Assembly (NCBI RefSeq): GCF_009720365.1
Contig: NZ_ML769315.1
Span: forward strand, 527,621 to 591,620
Reading direction: 5' to 3'
From: Catellatospora paridis
GTDB lineage: Bacteria; Actinomycetota; Actinomycetes; Mycobacteriales; Micromonosporaceae
DNA length: 64,000 nucleotides
This document shows, one piece after another, positions 1-8,748 of the stretch. The translations under genes and the position numbers were made by a program. A model generated the notes under the pieces. That model saw only the letters and a list, made by a program, of their open reading frames with translations. It was not told the origin of the DNA and did no database searches. The stretch's first letter is position 1. Every line of letters starts with the position of its first letter.

Positions 1-738
1 CCGCTCCAGGCCCTTGTCCCGTAGCTGCCCGGTGGCCCGCAGCAGCTTGCCGAAGGCGAGCCGGTCGCCGAACTCGACGCCGTACGTGTTCACGTTCTGG
101 CCGAGCAGGGTCACCTCGAGCACGCCCTCGGCGACCAGCGCCTCGACCTCGGCGAGCACGTCGCCGGGGCGGCGGTCCTTCTCCTTCCCGCGCAGGCTGG
201 GCACGATACAGAAGGTGCAGGTGTTGTTGCAGCCGACCGAGATCGACACCCAGCCGGAGTACGTCGACTCGCGCCGGGTCGGCAGCGTCGACGGGAACAC
301 CTCCAGCGACTCCAGCAGCTCGACCTGTGCCTGCTCGTTGTGGCGGGCCCGCTCCAGCAGCACCGGCAGCGAGCCGATGTTGTGGGTGCCGAACACGACG
401 TCGACCCAGGGCGCCTTCTTGACGATCTCGCCCTGGTCCTTCTGCGCGAGGCAGCCGCCGACGGCGATCTGCATGCCCGGGTGCTTGTCCTTGACCGGGC
501 GCAGGTGGCCGAGGTTGCCGTAGAGGCGGTTGTCGGCGTTCTCGCGCACCGCACAGGTGTTGAACACGACGACGTCCGGCGTGCGGCCGGGTTCGGCGGC
601 CGGGTCCAGCCGCACGTATCCGGCACCGTCGAGCAGGCCCGAGATGCGCTCGGAGTCGTGCACGTTCATCTGGCACCCGTACGTACGCACCTCGTAGGTG
701 CGGGCGGGCGCGCTCTGGGTTTCAGGCTGACTGGTCAT
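1..738 (-). CDS. miaB: MiaB, tRNA methylthiotransferase (partial, 3' end outside the window)
   Basis: This radical-SAM enzyme adds the 2-methylthio group to isopentenyladenosine-37 of tRNAs reading UNN codons. Only the first 246 codons are present. The N-terminal UPF0004 domain begins at about residue 15 with [10 protein letters not shown] and carries the first-cluster cysteines ([21 protein letters not shown]). The radical-SAM motif CNNTCTFC follows at about residue 150. These motifs separate it from RimO, which is also in this window at 26-27.6 kb. The start is the ATG at 738, the first in-frame start after the divergent gap to gluA. The divergent miaB/glutamate-transporter arrangement is common in actinobacteria. 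Identification is firm; the TRAM domain lies outside the window. Confidence 0.95.
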   Translation of the reverse strand, partial: MTSQPETQSAPARTYEVRTYGCQMNVHDSERISGLLDGAGYVRLDPAAEPGRTPDVVVFNTCAVRENADNRLYGNLGHLRPVKDKHPGMQIAVGGCLAQKDQGEIVKKAPWVDVVFGTHNIGSLPVLLERARHNEQAQVELLESLEVFPSTLPTRRESTYSGWVSISVGCNNTCTFCIVPSLRGKEKDRRPGDVLAEVEALVAEGVLEVTLLGQNVNTYGVEFGDRLAFGKLLRATGQLRDKGLER

Positions 739-838
739 CTCAATCGACCAGGGTATCCGGTCGCGGGCACGGGCAGGGAATCCGGGGAAGTTACCCGGCT
801 GTGACCATCCAGCGCCGTTGCCGTCACCCCGGCGGCCC

Positions 839-844
839 TAAGGT
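839..844 (+). promoter_or_regulatory. Possible -10 element for gluABCD
   Basis: A TAAGGT hexamer lies 40 nt before the gluA start in the divergent miaB/gluA gap. A weak TTGCCG at 818-823 would give a short 15-nt spacer. The assignment rests on the TAnnnT pattern only. Confidence 0.25.
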
Positions 845-884
845 CGGTGGGACGACGATGTACGCACCCCGAAAGGACGGTGGC

Positions 885-1628
885 ATGTCCCACGAACCGC
901 TCATTGTGCTGGACGCGGTGAACAAGTGGTTCGGAGACCTGCACGTGCTCCGCGATGTGAGCCTCACGGTGGACCGCGGTGAGGTGGTCGTGGTGATCGG
1001 CCCGTCCGGCTCGGGCAAGTCGACGCTGTGCCGTGCCGTCAACCGGCTGGAGACGATCAACTCGGGCTCCATCCGCTTCGACGGCAAGGAACTGCCGGCC
1101 GAGGGCCGCGCGCTGGCGAAGCTGCGCAGCGAGGTCGGCATGGTCTTCCAGTCGTTCAACCTCTTCGCCCACATGAGCATCCTCGACAACGTCATGCTCG
1201 GGCCGCTGAAGGTGCGCGGCGAGAGCAAGGCGGTCGCCCGCGAGCGCGCCCTGGCGCTGCTCGACCGGGTCGGCATCGCCAGCCAGGCCGACAAGCTGCC
1301 GGTGCAGCTGTCCGGCGGTCAGCAGCAGCGGGCCGCGATCGCCCGCGCGCTGGCCATGCAGCCCAAGGCGATGCTGTTCGACGAGCCCACCAGCGCGCTG
1401 GACCCGGAGATGGTCGGCGAGGTGCTGGAGGTCATGACCTCGCTGGCCAAGGAGGGCATGACCATGATCGTGGTGACCCACGAGATGGGCTTCGCCCGGG
1501 CCGCCGCCGACCGGGTCGCCTTCATGGCGGACGGGCAGCTGGTCGAGCAGGCGCCGCCCGCCGAGTTCTTCGGCAACCCGAAGAGCGAGCGGGCGCGCGA
1601 CTTCCTGTCCAAGGTCCTGCAGCACTGA
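885..1628 (+). CDS. gluA: Glutamate/polar amino-acid ABC transporter ATPase GluA
   Basis: This is the ATPase subunit of an amino-acid importer and would energise uptake at the inner face of the membrane. It has 247 residues, normal for the PAAT family. Walker [10 protein letters not shown] is at residues 39-47, the Q-loop is MVFQSFNLF, the signature is LSGGQQQR, Walker B is [10 protein letters not shown] and the switch is VVTHEM. The ATG at 885 is preceded by GAAAGGA and opens directly into the conserved N-terminus; an in-frame ATG at 858 is less likely. It is first in a four-gene cluster with the binding protein and two permeases. The closest known model is the Corynebacterium glutamate system, but the substrate is inferred from family and order. 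Confidence 0.93.
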   Translation: MSHEPLIVLDAVNKWFGDLHVLRDVSLTVDRGEVVVVIGPSGSGKSTLCRAVNRLETINSGSIRFDGKELPAEGRALAKLRSEVGMVFQSFNLFAHMSILDNVMLGPLKVRGESKAVARERALALLDRVGIASQADKLPVQLSGGQQQRAAIARALAMQPKAMLFDEPTSALDPEMVGEVLEVMTSLAKEGMTMIVVTHEMGFARAAADRVAFMADGQLVEQAPPAEFFGNPKSERARDFLSKVLQH

Positions 1629-1635
1629 ACAGACT

Positions 1636-1657
1636 CCGCCGCCTCACCAGGCGGCGG
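1636..1657 (+). terminator. Hairpin between gluA and gluB
   Basis: A 9-bp perfect stem (CCGCCGCCT / AGGCGGCGG) with a 4-nt loop lies 8 nt after the gluA stop. It has no T-run, so it may be a partial terminator or a processing and stability element. Confidence 0.4.
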
Positions 1658-1712
1658 CATGGAACGCCTGACGTCGCGCACGCGGCGCGCGGGCTCATAG
1701 GGAGGGACACCA

Positions 1713-2573
1713 ATGCGCATCAAGCGTCTTGCCGCCATCGCGGCCGTCGCCGTGCTCGCGCTCGGGGCCGCCGCCTGCGGCAGCGACAGCGACACGCCGA
1801 GCACCCCGTCCGGCGAGAGCCCGCTGGTCGCGAAGGCGAAGGCCGGCCAGCTCAAGTTCGGCGTCAAGGCCGACCAGCCGGGCCTCGGCCTGCAGGCCGG
1901 CAGCGCGTACGAGGGCTTCGACATCGAGATCGCGAAGATCATCGCGAAGGGCCTGGGTGGCGACGCCGCCAAGAACACCTACGTGACCACCGTGTCGGCC
2001 AACCGTGAGCCCTTCATCCAGACGGGCCAGGTGGACATCGTCGTGGCGACGTACACCATCAACGACGACCGCAAGAAGAAGGTCAACTTCGCCGGTCCGT
2101 ACTTCACCGCCGGCCAGGACCTGCTGGTCCCGACGGCCTCCACGATCACCGGCCCCGAGGGCCTGGACGGCAAGAAGGTCTGCTCGGTGACGGGCTCGAC
2201 GCCGGCCAAGCGGATCAAGGAGAAGTACCCGAAGGTGCAGCTGCAGGAGTTCGACGCCTACTCCAAGTGCATCGAGGCGCTGAACACCGGCACCGTCGAC
2301 GCGGTGACCACCGACGACATCATCCTCGCGGGCTACGCGGCGCAGTCGCAGTACGCGGGCAAGTTCAAGCTGGTCGGCAAGCCGTTCTCCAGCGAGCCCT
2401 ACGGCATCGGCCTCAAGCTCGAGGACAAGGCCGGCTGCACCAAGATCAACGACATCCTGAAGGCGTCGGTCACCGACGGCTCGTACAAGGCGGCCTGGGA
2501 CGCCACGCTCGGCAAGAGCGGCACCCCGGCGCCGACCCTGGACGTCTCCAAGCTGACCAACTGCCCCGCGTGA
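1713..2573 (+). CDS. gluB: Glutamate/polar amino-acid binding lipoprotein GluB
   Basis: This is the extracellular substrate-binding subunit (SBP_bac_3 fold, 286 residues) of the importer. The N-terminus has two basic residues, a hydrophobic stretch and a lipobox-like AAAC at about residue 23, followed by the usual acidic and polar linker. The mature part carries family landmarks: the opening LKFGVKADQPG, YEGFDIEIAKIIA, an NREPFIQTGQVDIVVATYT segment, and VTTDDIILAGYA in the C-terminal lobe. GGGAGGG sits 8 nt before the ATG. Hairpins flank the gene on both sides, which fits separate control of its abundance. Glutamate specificity is inferred from context. Confidence 0.93.
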   Translation: MRIKRLAAIAAVAVLALGAAACGSDSDTPSTPSGESPLVAKAKAGQLKFGVKADQPGLGLQAGSAYEGFDIEIAKIIAKGLGGDAAKNTYVTTVSANREPFIQTGQVDIVVATYTINDDRKKKVNFAGPYFTAGQDLLVPTASTITGPEGLDGKKVCSVTGSTPAKRIKEKYPKVQLQEFDAYSKCIEALNTGTVDAVTTDDIILAGYAAQSQYAGKFKLVGKPFSSEPYGIGLKLEDKAGCTKINDILKASVTDGSYKAAWDATLGKSGTPAPTLDVSKLTNCPA

Positions 2574-2580
2574 TTTTTCC

Positions 2581-2612
2581 CGGGTGGGACGGGCACACGC
2601 CCGTCCCACCCG
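2581..2612 (+). terminator. Strong gluB/gluC intercistronic hairpin
   Basis: A perfect 14-bp stem (CGGGTGGGACGGGC and its complement) with the 4-nt loop ACAC is followed by TTTCAT. It starts 7 nt after the gluB stop and ends 32 nt before gluC. It should lower read-through into the permease genes or protect the gluB 3' end. Confidence 0.7.
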
Positions 2613-2644
2613 TTTCATAAGTCCGATCTTTCTGGAGGAGCGGG

Positions 2645-3319
2645 ATGGACGTCTTCCTCGATCCGGCGAACCGGCAGGCGTACCTCGACGGCTTCCTGAT
2701 GGTCCTGAAGCTGACCGGCGCGTCGGCGCTGCTGGCGCTCGTGCTCGGCATGCTGCTGGCGGCCTGCCGGGTGTCGCCGGTGCCGGTGCTGCGCGCGCTG
2801 GGCGCGGGCTGGGTGCACCTGTTCCGCAACACCCCGCTGACGCTGATCATCCTGTTCTGCTTCTTCGGCCTCTACAGCGCGGTCGGCGTGGAGTTCTCCG
2901 AGGACCTCCACGTCAACAACTACTGGCTGGCGGTGACCGGCCTGTCGGCGTACACGGCCGCGTTCGTCTGCGAGGCGATCCGCTCCGGCATCAACACCGT
3001 GCCCGTCGGCCAGGCCGAGGCCGCCCGCGCGCTCGGCCTGTCGTTCAGCCAGAACCTGCGCCTGATCATCCTGCCGCAGGCCATGCGCTCGGTGGTCGCG
3101 CCGCTGGGCAGCGTTCTGATCGCGCTCACCAAGAACGTCACCATCGCCGGGGTCATCGGCGTCGCCGAGGCGTCCAGCGCGATGAAGGGGCTCATCGAGA
3201 GCAACGGCGACCAGACCATCGCGATCTTCGCGGTGTTCGCGCTGACCTTCGTAGCCCTGCTGGTGCCGGTCGGCTACGGCTTCAGCGCCCTGGCCAACCG
3301 CCTGGTGGTGCGCCGATGA
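2645..3319 (+). CDS. gluC: Glutamate/polar amino-acid ABC permease GluC
   Basis: This is an integral membrane permease of the HisM/GluC type, 224 residues with about five membrane segments. The EAA loop that docks to the ATPase is visible in the C-terminal half (EAARALGLSFSQNLR, then IILPQAMRS). CTGGAGGAG precedes the ATG by 5-6 nt. It follows the strong hairpin after gluB and would pair with GluD. Membrane topology and substrate are inferred from the family. Confidence 0.92.
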   Translation: MDVFLDPANRQAYLDGFLMVLKLTGASALLALVLGMLLAACRVSPVPVLRALGAGWVHLFRNTPLTLIILFCFFGLYSAVGVEFSEDLHVNNYWLAVTGLSAYTAAFVCEAIRSGINTVPVGQAEAARALGLSFSQNLRLIILPQAMRSVVAPLGSVLIALTKNVTIAGVIGVAEASSAMKGLIESNGDQTIAIFAVFALTFVALLVPVGYGFSALANRLVVRR

Positions 3320-3359
3320 GCCGCACCCCGTCCCGCCACGACGTTTCCCAGGAGGCGTG

Positions 3360-4268
3360 ATGAGCGCGAGCGTGCTCTACGACCACCCCGGCCCGCGCGC
3401 CCGGACGCGCAACCGCGTGCTCAGCGTGGTGTTCGGCCTGCTGCTGCTCGCCGGGCTGTACGGCATCTACCGCGCGTTCGACAGCACCGAGCAGTGGACC
3501 TGGCAGAAGTGGCAGCCGTTCTTCGAGACGGTCACCGTCAACGGCCAGACCGCCAACTTCTGGACCGACTACGCCCTGCCCGGCCTGCTCGCCACGCTGC
3601 AGGCCGCGGCCATCGCGATGCTGCTGGCCCTCGCTTTCGGCCTGGTGTTCAGCGTCGCGCGGCTGTCGGAGCACCGCTGGATCCGGGTGCCTGCGGGCGT
3701 GGTGGTGGAGTTCTTCCGCGCCGTGCCCGTGCTGCTGATGATCTTCTTCTTGTCGTACGGCGGCTTCTGGGTCTTCGGCACGCTGATCCCGCCGTTCTGG
3801 TCGGTCGTCATCGGCCTGACCCTCTACAACGGGTCGGTGCTGGCCGAGGCATTCCGGGCCGGCATCCGGGCCGTGCCCAAGGGGCAGTCGGAGGCGGCGT
3901 ACAGCCTCGGCCTGACCAAGGGCCAGGTCATGCGCATGATCCTGATCCCACAGGCGGCCCGCAGCATGCTGCCGGTGATCGTCAGCCAGCTCGTCGTCGT
4001 GCTCAAGGACACCGCGCTCGGCTTCATCATCTCCTACCCCGAGCTGATGCTCGAGGGCAGCAGCAAGAGCTCCGCGGTATTCGCCAACCCGGTGCCGACG
4101 TTCATGGTGCTGGCGCTGATCTACATCGTGATCAACGCGACGCTGACCCTCATCGCCCACCTGCTGGAGCGCCGCGCCAACCGCCTCGGCGTCACGAACA
4201 CCGCGACCAAGGCCACCGCCGCCACGACGGCTGCCAGCGGCCTGGGCGGCGGAGCCCTCGGAGCCTGA
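3360..4268 (+). CDS. gluD: Glutamate/polar amino-acid ABC permease GluD
   Basis: This is the second permease subunit, 302 residues, longer than GluC because of an N-terminal extension with one membrane segment and a periplasmic-side loop before the core. The EAA motif is EAAYSLGLTKGQVMRM followed by ILIPQAARS. AGGAGG ends 4 nt before the ATG at 3360; the GTG at 3357 is too close to it. The C-terminus ends in a Thr/Ala-rich tail of about 25 residues (TATKATAATTAAS), probably disordered. A perfect 25-bp hairpin closes the operon. Confidence 0.92.
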   Translation: MSASVLYDHPGPRARTRNRVLSVVFGLLLLAGLYGIYRAFDSTEQWTWQKWQPFFETVTVNGQTANFWTDYALPGLLATLQAAAIAMLLALAFGLVFSVARLSEHRWIRVPAGVVVEFFRAVPVLLMIFFLSYGGFWVFGTLIPPFWSVVIGLTLYNGSVLAEAFRAGIRAVPKGQSEAAYSLGLTKGQVMRMILIPQAARSMLPVIVSQLVVVLKDTALGFIISYPELMLEGSSKSSAVFANPVPTFMVLALIYIVINATLTLIAHLLERRANRLGVTNTATKATAATTAASGLGGGALGA

Positions 4269-4281
4269 CCGGCCCCTCCCC

Positions 4282-4358
4282 AACGCGAAGATCGCTGTCT
4301 CGCGTCGAAACCTGAGGTCTGACCTGAGGTTCTGACGCGAGACAGCGATCTTCGCGTT
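4282..4358. repeat. Hairpin repeat family C, copy 1 (bidirectional terminator)
   Basis: The arms at 4282-4306 and 4334-4358 are perfect 25-bp inverted repeats containing GATCGCTGTCTCGCGTC. The loop holds two copies of CCTGAGGT. The element lies between the convergent gluD and rny ends. Related copies are at 10317, 34402 and 52146. Confidence 0.85.
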
Positions 4359-4399
4359 GAGCAACCCGGAGCCGCCGGGTGGCCCGGCGGCGGGGGCGG

Positions 4400-6256
4400 T
4401 CAGCGGGCGATCTCGGTGGTACGCGACTCGCGGACCACGGTGATGCGGATCTGGCCGGGGTAGGTCAGTTCTTCCTCGATCTGCTTGGCCACGTCGCGGG
4501 CCAGCACGGCCGCGCCGATCTCGTCGACCTCCTCGGGGCGGACCATGACCCGGATCTCCCGGCCGGCCTGCATCGCGAACACCTTGTCCACGCCGCTCTT
4601 GGCCCCGGCGATCTCCTCGATGCGCTCCAGCCGCTTGACGTACGCCTCCAGCGACTCGCGCCGCGCCCCCGGCCGCCCGCCCGAGCAGGCATCCGACGCC
4701 TGGGTGAGCACGGCCTCGACGGTCTGCGGCTGCACCTCGTTGTGGTGCGCCTCGATCGCGTGCACCACCTCGTCGCTCTCCCCGAAGCGCCGGGCCACGT
4801 CCGCGCCGATCAGCGCGTGCGAGCCCTCCACCTCGTGGGTGAGCGCCTTGCCGATGTCGTGCAGGAACGCCGACCGCTTGATCAGCTCGGGGTCCAGCTT
4901 CAGCTCCGAGGCCATGATCCCGGCGATGTGCGCCGTCTCGACCAGGTGCTTGAGCACGTTCTGCCCGTACGACGTCCGGTAGCGCAGCCGCCCCAGCAGG
5001 GTCACCAGCTCCGGGTGGATGTCGGTGATGCCGACCTCGACCAGTGCGTCCTCCGCAGCGCGCTGGCACATCCGCTCGACCTCGAACCGGGCGACGTCGT
5101 ACACCTCCTCGATGCGGTGCGGATGGATCCGCCCGTCGAGGACCAACTTCTCCAGGGTGAGCCGGCCGACCTCCCGGCGCACCGGGTCGAAGCAGGACAG
5201 CAGCACCGCCTCGGGGGTGTCGTCGATGATCAGGTTGACCCCGGTGACGGTCTCGAAGGCCCGGATGTTGCGGCCCTCCCGGCCGATGATCCGGCCCTTC
5301 ATCTCGTCGCTGGGCAGGTGCAGCACGCTGACCACGCTCTCGGCGGTCTGCTCGCTGGCCACCCGCTGGATCGCGTCGACCACGATGTGGCGGGCCCGGG
5401 ACTCGCCGGTGGACCTGGCGTCGGCCTCGATGTCGCGCACCAGCAGCGCGGCCTCGCGCTTGGCCTGGTTCTCGATCGTCTCCACCAGCTCGCTCTTGGC
5501 CGCGTCGGCGGTCAGCCCGGCGACCCGCTCCAGCTCCTTGCGCCGCTGCTCCTGCGCCTGGGCCAGCTCCTGCTCCTTGCCCTGCAGGCCCAGCTCCCAC
5601 TTGGCCAGCTCAGTCTCGGCGGCGGCGATGCGGCGGTCGCGCTCGGCGAGGCGCTCGGCCTCCTCCACGTTCTGGCGCTCCCGCTCGGCCAGCCGCTCGG
5701 CCTCGGCCGCGTGCAACCGCTCCCGCTCGTCGAGGCGCTGCAGCCGCCGCTCGGCCTCGGCGGCCTGGTCCTTGGCGGTGGAGGTGAGCATCGCGATCTC
5801 GCGCTCGCCGGTGCGCCGCGCGGTCGACCGGACCTGCTCGGCGTCCTCCTCGGCCTGGCGGTGCGCCCGCTGCAGCACGGTGTCGGCCTCGGCGTGGGCC
5901 GCGTCCAGCACCCGCTGCGCCTCGGCGCGCGACGTGGTCACCTCGGCCTTCGCGGCGGCGTTCTCGGCACGTACGGCGGTGGCCTCGGCGCGGGCGGCGG
6001 CCACGGACCGGCGCTCGGTCTCCAGTGCGGTCTGCGCGTCGGAGACGGAGTTCTGCAGCTCGACCAGGGTCTGCCGCTGGCGCTCGCGCTCGGCCACGGC
6101 CTCCGGGTCGTCCACGACCACGCTCAGCGGCTGACCGGTCGGGGCGGTGGGGGCAGCCAGCCGGCGCACCAGGCGCACGCCGACCGCCAGCATCCCCGCC
6201 ACCATCAGCGCGAGGAGGACGATCGCCGCCAGCAGCAGCCCTTCCATCGTGGTCAT
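4400..6256 (-). CDS. rny: Ribonuclease Y
   Basis: This membrane-anchored endoribonuclease starts mRNA decay. It has 618 residues. A single N-terminal membrane segment (about residues 5-27) is followed by a charged coiled coil of about 250 residues rich in Ala, Glu and Arg. The KH domain carries RIIGREGRNIRAFE, and the HD domain carries FLHDIGKA plus EAHHNE. The C-terminal domain ends in ITVVRESR, as in the family. The protein is longer than Bacillus RNase Y, mostly in the coiled coil. The ATG at 6256 overlaps the stop of a short upstream ORF (ATGA). The neighbours recX and recA are typical for this gene in actinobacteria. Confidence 0.95.
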   Translation of the reverse strand: MTTMEGLLLAAIVLLALMVAGMLAVGVRLVRRLAAPTAPTGQPLSVVVDDPEAVAERERQRQTLVELQNSVSDAQTALETERRSVAAARAEATAVRAENAAAKAEVTTSRAEAQRVLDAAHAEADTVLQRAHRQAEEDAEQVRSTARRTGEREIAMLTSTAKDQAAEAERRLQRLDERERLHAAEAERLAERERQNVEEAERLAERDRRIAAAETELAKWELGLQGKEQELAQAQEQRRKELERVAGLTADAAKSELVETIENQAKREAALLVRDIEADARSTGESRARHIVVDAIQRVASEQTAESVVSVLHLPSDEMKGRIIGREGRNIRAFETVTGVNLIIDDTPEAVLLSCFDPVRREVGRLTLEKLVLDGRIHPHRIEEVYDVARFEVERMCQRAAEDALVEVGITDIHPELVTLLGRLRYRTSYGQNVLKHLVETAHIAGIMASELKLDPELIKRSAFLHDIGKALTHEVEGSHALIGADVARRFGESDEVVHAIEAHHNEVQPQTVEAVLTQASDACSGGRPGARRESLEAYVKRLERIEEIAGAKSGVDKVFAMQAGREIRVMVRPEEVDEIGAAVLARDVAKQIEEELTYPGQIRITVVRESRTTEIAR

Positions 6257-6282
6257 GCCACTCGCCCGTCGTACTCGGTCAT
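6253..6282 (-). CDS. Nine-codon upstream ORF overlapping the rny start
   Basis: A perfect AGGAGG sits 6 nt before an ATG at 6282. It opens the reading frame MTEYDGRVA, whose TGA overlaps the rny ATG as ATGA. The main rny start has only a weak Shine-Dalgarno of its own. The arrangement predicts that rny is translated mainly by reinitiation after the leader ORF. I do not know a described equivalent. Whether the peptide has its own function cannot be seen. Confidence 0.5.
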   Translation of the reverse strand: MTEYDGRVA

Positions 6283-6758
6283 GGCCCGCCTCCTGACGTT
6301 CCGGTCCGCCGACACGGTGGTGACGGCGCGGAGGCAACCCGACCAGATGTGCGGACCCGCCACGCGACGCGCACGGCACGGCCCGGCGACACCCGCCGGT
6401 TCGGCGGGCGCGACCGACGCGCCATAGCCCTCGAACCGCTACAACGGCCCTGAGCTGCGACTACATGTATGCAGCCGCAGGGGTACGGCGGCTGCGCGTG
6501 TCCTCACCAGGCAAAACTGTTGTCGTACTGTTACGCGTTCTATGTTGTGTGGTTTAACACGAACTGGTTGGTGATACCTCTCCTGCGAGGCTAGGTTGCC
6601 GATGGCGGTCCGGTCAAGAACTCATGATCGGACACCAAGACGGACGCATCGCCCATTGTGTCCGGTTGTCAGGCAGGTGGTCGATGCCGAACCGTGACCT
6701 GACCGGCGAACCGACGCCCCGTCCGGCGTGTCGCGAACCTGACCGAAGGCCGAGAAAA
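6283..6758. other. Gap of 476 bp between recX and rny
   Basis: I see no credible gene here. Near recX there is a weak inverted repeat, CGGACAC at 6629-6635 and GTGTCCG at 6658-6664, which could end the recA-recX transcript. A notably AT-rich patch at about 6515-6575 probably holds the rny promoter; reading the minus strand, TTAAAC and TAACAG 18 nt apart are the best pair. This leaves a long 5' leader of about 250 nt for rny. Confidence 0.4.
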
Positions 6759-7454
6759 TCACTGCTCCGGCGTGTCGAACAGATCGGGGTCGAGCAGGTC
6801 CGCCAGCTCCGCGTCCTCGGCACTGCGCGCGGCCAGGGCGTCCTTCACGGCACGCACCGCTACCCCGCCCGGGTAGCCCTTGCGCGCCAGCGCGCCCACC
6901 ACGCGGCGGAACACCGCGTCCGGCTCGCCCCGCGTCGTGCGCAGCTTGCGCACCGCCAGCTCGTACGCCGTCTGCGCCTGGGTCTCGTCGTCCAGCTCCG
7001 CCAGCGCCTCGGTGACGACTTCGGAGTCGACCCCGCGCCGCCGCAGCTCCTGGCCCAGCGCGCGGGAGGCCAGTCCCTTGCCGTGGTGGCGGCTGGACAC
7101 CCAGGCCCGCGCGAACGCCGCATCGTCGATCATGCCGACCTCGTCGTAGCGGTCGAGCACCGCCTCGGCGACCTCGTCGGCCACGTCCTTGGCCCGCATC
7201 GCGGCGGCCAGCTCCGCCCGGGTGCGCGGACGCACCGCGAGCTGGCGCAGGCAGATCTCCCGCGCCAGCTCATGTGGATCACGTTGTGCCTGCCGGCGCG
7301 CCGCCCGCTCCGCCCGGGGCGAGGCGTCCTCGGCCGGGCCGTCAGCCTCGGGCGCGGCCGAGCCGTCGTCGCCGGGGCGCGCTGGCCGGGCCGGGGCGGA
7401 CGGCTTCGCGTCCCATCCCCGGCCGGTGCGCGCACCGCGACGGCGTCCCACCAT
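6759..7454 (-). CDS. recX: RecX, RecA regulatory protein
   Basis: RecX binds RecA filaments and restrains recombination and SOS activity. It has 231 residues. The first 55 residues are a basic Pro/Ala-rich tail. The three-helix repeats follow, starting at ELAREICLRQLAVRPRTRAE, then VLDRYDEVGMIDDAAFARAW and ALGQELRRRGVD, all typical of RecX. It begins 28 bp after the recA stop on the same strand, so the two are almost certainly co-transcribed. The GTG or ATG choice within the unconserved tail is uncertain. Confidence 0.92.
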   Translation of the reverse strand: MVGRRRGARTGRGWDAKPSAPARPARPGDDGSAAPEADGPAEDASPRAERAARRQAQRDPHELAREICLRQLAVRPRTRAELAAAMRAKDVADEVAEAVLDRYDEVGMIDDAAFARAWVSSRHHGKGLASRALGQELRRRGVDSEVVTEALAELDDETQAQTAYELAVRKLRTTRGEPDAVFRRVVGALARKGYPGGVAVRAVKDALAARSAEDAELADLLDPDLFDTPEQ

Positions 7455-7482
7455 GACGATCTGTCAGCTGCTCAGGCGTCGA

Positions 7483-8532
7483 TCAGAAGTCGACCGGCGG
7501 CAGGGCCGGGCCGCCTGCGGCGTCCGACACGCTCGACTGGCCGACGCCCAGCTTCTCCAGGATCTTCTTCTCGATCTCGGCCGCGACGTCCGGGTTCTCC
7601 TTCAGGAACTCGCGCGCCTTCTCCTTGCCCTGGCCCAGCTGGTCGCCCTCGTACGTGTACCAGGCGCCGGCCTTGCGGATGATGTTCTGCTCGACGCCGA
7701 CGTCGATCAGCGAACCCTCACGCGAGATGCCCTTGCCGTACATGATGTCGAACTCGGCCTGCTTGAACGGCGAGGCGACCTTGTTCTTGACCACCTTGAC
7801 CCGGGTGCGGTTACCCACGACCTCGGTGCCGTCCTTCAGGCTCTCGATGCGGCGGATGTCCAGGCGCACCGAGGCGTAGAACTTCAGCGCCTTGCCACCG
7901 GTGGTGGTCTCCGGGCTGCCGAACATGACGCCGATCTTCTCGCGCAGCTGGTTGATGAAGATCGCGGTGGTGTTGGAGCCGTGCAGGCCACCGGTCATCT
8001 TGCGCAGCGCCTGGCTCATCAGGCGGGCCTGCAGACCGACGTGGCTGTCGCCCATCTCGCCCTCGATCTCGGCGCGGGGCACCAGCGCCGCCACCGAGTC
8101 GATCACGATGAGGTCCAGCGCGCCGGAGCGCACCAGCATGTCCGCGATCTCCAGCGCCTGCTCACCGGTGTCGGGCTGGGAGACCAGCAGGGCGTCGGTG
8201 TCGACGCCGAGGTTCTTCGCGTACTCCGGGTCGAGCGCGTGCTCGGCGTCGATGATCGCCGCGATGCCGCCGGCGCGCTGCACGTTCGCGATCGCGTGCA
8301 GGGCCAGCGAGGTCTTGCCGCTGGACTCCGGGCCGTAGATCTCGACGATGCGCCCGCGCGGCAGGCCGCCGATGCCCAGCGCCACGTCCAGCGCGATGGA
8401 GCCGGTGGGGATGATCGCCATCTGCACGTGCGGGCGATCGCCGAGACGCATCACCGAGCCCTTGCCGAACTGCTTATCGATCTGGGCGAGCGCCAGGTCG
8501 AGAGCCTTGCTCTTATCGGGATTAGCCGCCAT
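7483..8532 (-). CDS. recA: RecA recombinase
   Basis: RecA forms filaments on single-stranded DNA, drives strand exchange and triggers LexA cleavage. The protein has 349 residues with the conserved opening [20 protein letters not shown], Walker A GPESSGKT at about residue 68, and the loop-2 region [15 protein letters not shown]. No intein is present. I chose the ATG at 8532 because GAGGTGG lies 8 nt upstream and actinobacterial RecA usually begins near MAANPDK. A GTG at 8592 would add 20 lysine/alanine-rich residues; it coincides with the predicted start point of the proximal promoter, so a leaderless longer form is possible. recX follows. Confidence 0.97.
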   Translation of the reverse strand: MAANPDKSKALDLALAQIDKQFGKGSVMRLGDRPHVQMAIIPTGSIALDVALGIGGLPRGRIVEIYGPESSGKTSLALHAIANVQRAGGIAAIIDAEHALDPEYAKNLGVDTDALLVSQPDTGEQALEIADMLVRSGALDLIVIDSVAALVPRAEIEGEMGDSHVGLQARLMSQALRKMTGGLHGSNTTAIFINQLREKIGVMFGSPETTTGGKALKFYASVRLDIRRIESLKDGTEVVGNRTRVKVVKNKVASPFKQAEFDIMYGKGISREGSLIDVGVEQNIIRKAGAWYTYEGDQLGQGKEKAREFLKENPDVAAEIEKKILEKLGVGQSSVSDAAGGPALPPVDF

Positions 8533-8598
8533 CTTCGTCGCCACCTCTTTTAGGGCACTGTCAGTCGCCGACTTCGCAGCCTTCTTCGTCACGCCGAC

Positions 8599-8621
8599 AC
8601 GCTAGGCGCTGGGTCCGACAA
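8599..8621 (-). promoter_or_regulatory. RecA-NDp (PafBC-type) promoter P1 of recA
   Basis: Read on the minus strand this is TTGTCGGAC, 8 nt, TAGCGT. It matches the mycobacterial RecA-NDp consensus TTGTCRGTG-N8-TAnnnT at 7 of 9 positions with exact spacing and a full -10. That motif marks the LexA-independent, PafBC-dependent DNA-damage promoter in mycobacteria. A start point about 7 nt downstream would fall at 8592. Confidence 0.75.
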
Positions 8622-8681
8622 AGGCGATACGGGCACGCCGGGCCTGTGGACAACCGCGGCATGCTTTAGCACTGGTTGTGG

Positions 8682-8703
8682 ACGATAGCCGAACACGTGT
8701 ACG
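8682..8703 (-). promoter_or_regulatory. LexA/SOS box and -10 of distal recA promoter P2
   Basis: CGAACACGTGTACG at 8690-8703 matches the Gram-positive SOS consensus CGAACRNRYGTTYG with one mismatch. It lies directly upstream of a TATCGT -10 at 8682-8687 on the minus strand, so bound LexA would cover the promoter spacer. Confidence 0.7.
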
Positions 8704-8748
8704 AGCGCCATCCTGCCACGCCGTAGGTGTGCTCGCACACGCAAACGG

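Noticed and set aside
3282-5600. A 772-codon minus-strand open frame covering gluD and rny
   Set aside because: It runs antisense to gluD and in another frame of rny; its Ala/Gly/Arg composition is that of a high-GC shadow, and it reads straight through a family C hairpin.
4379-6427. A 682-codon plus-strand open frame antisense to rny
   Set aside because: His/Leu/Gly-rich shadow with no family features; rny is complete on the other strand.
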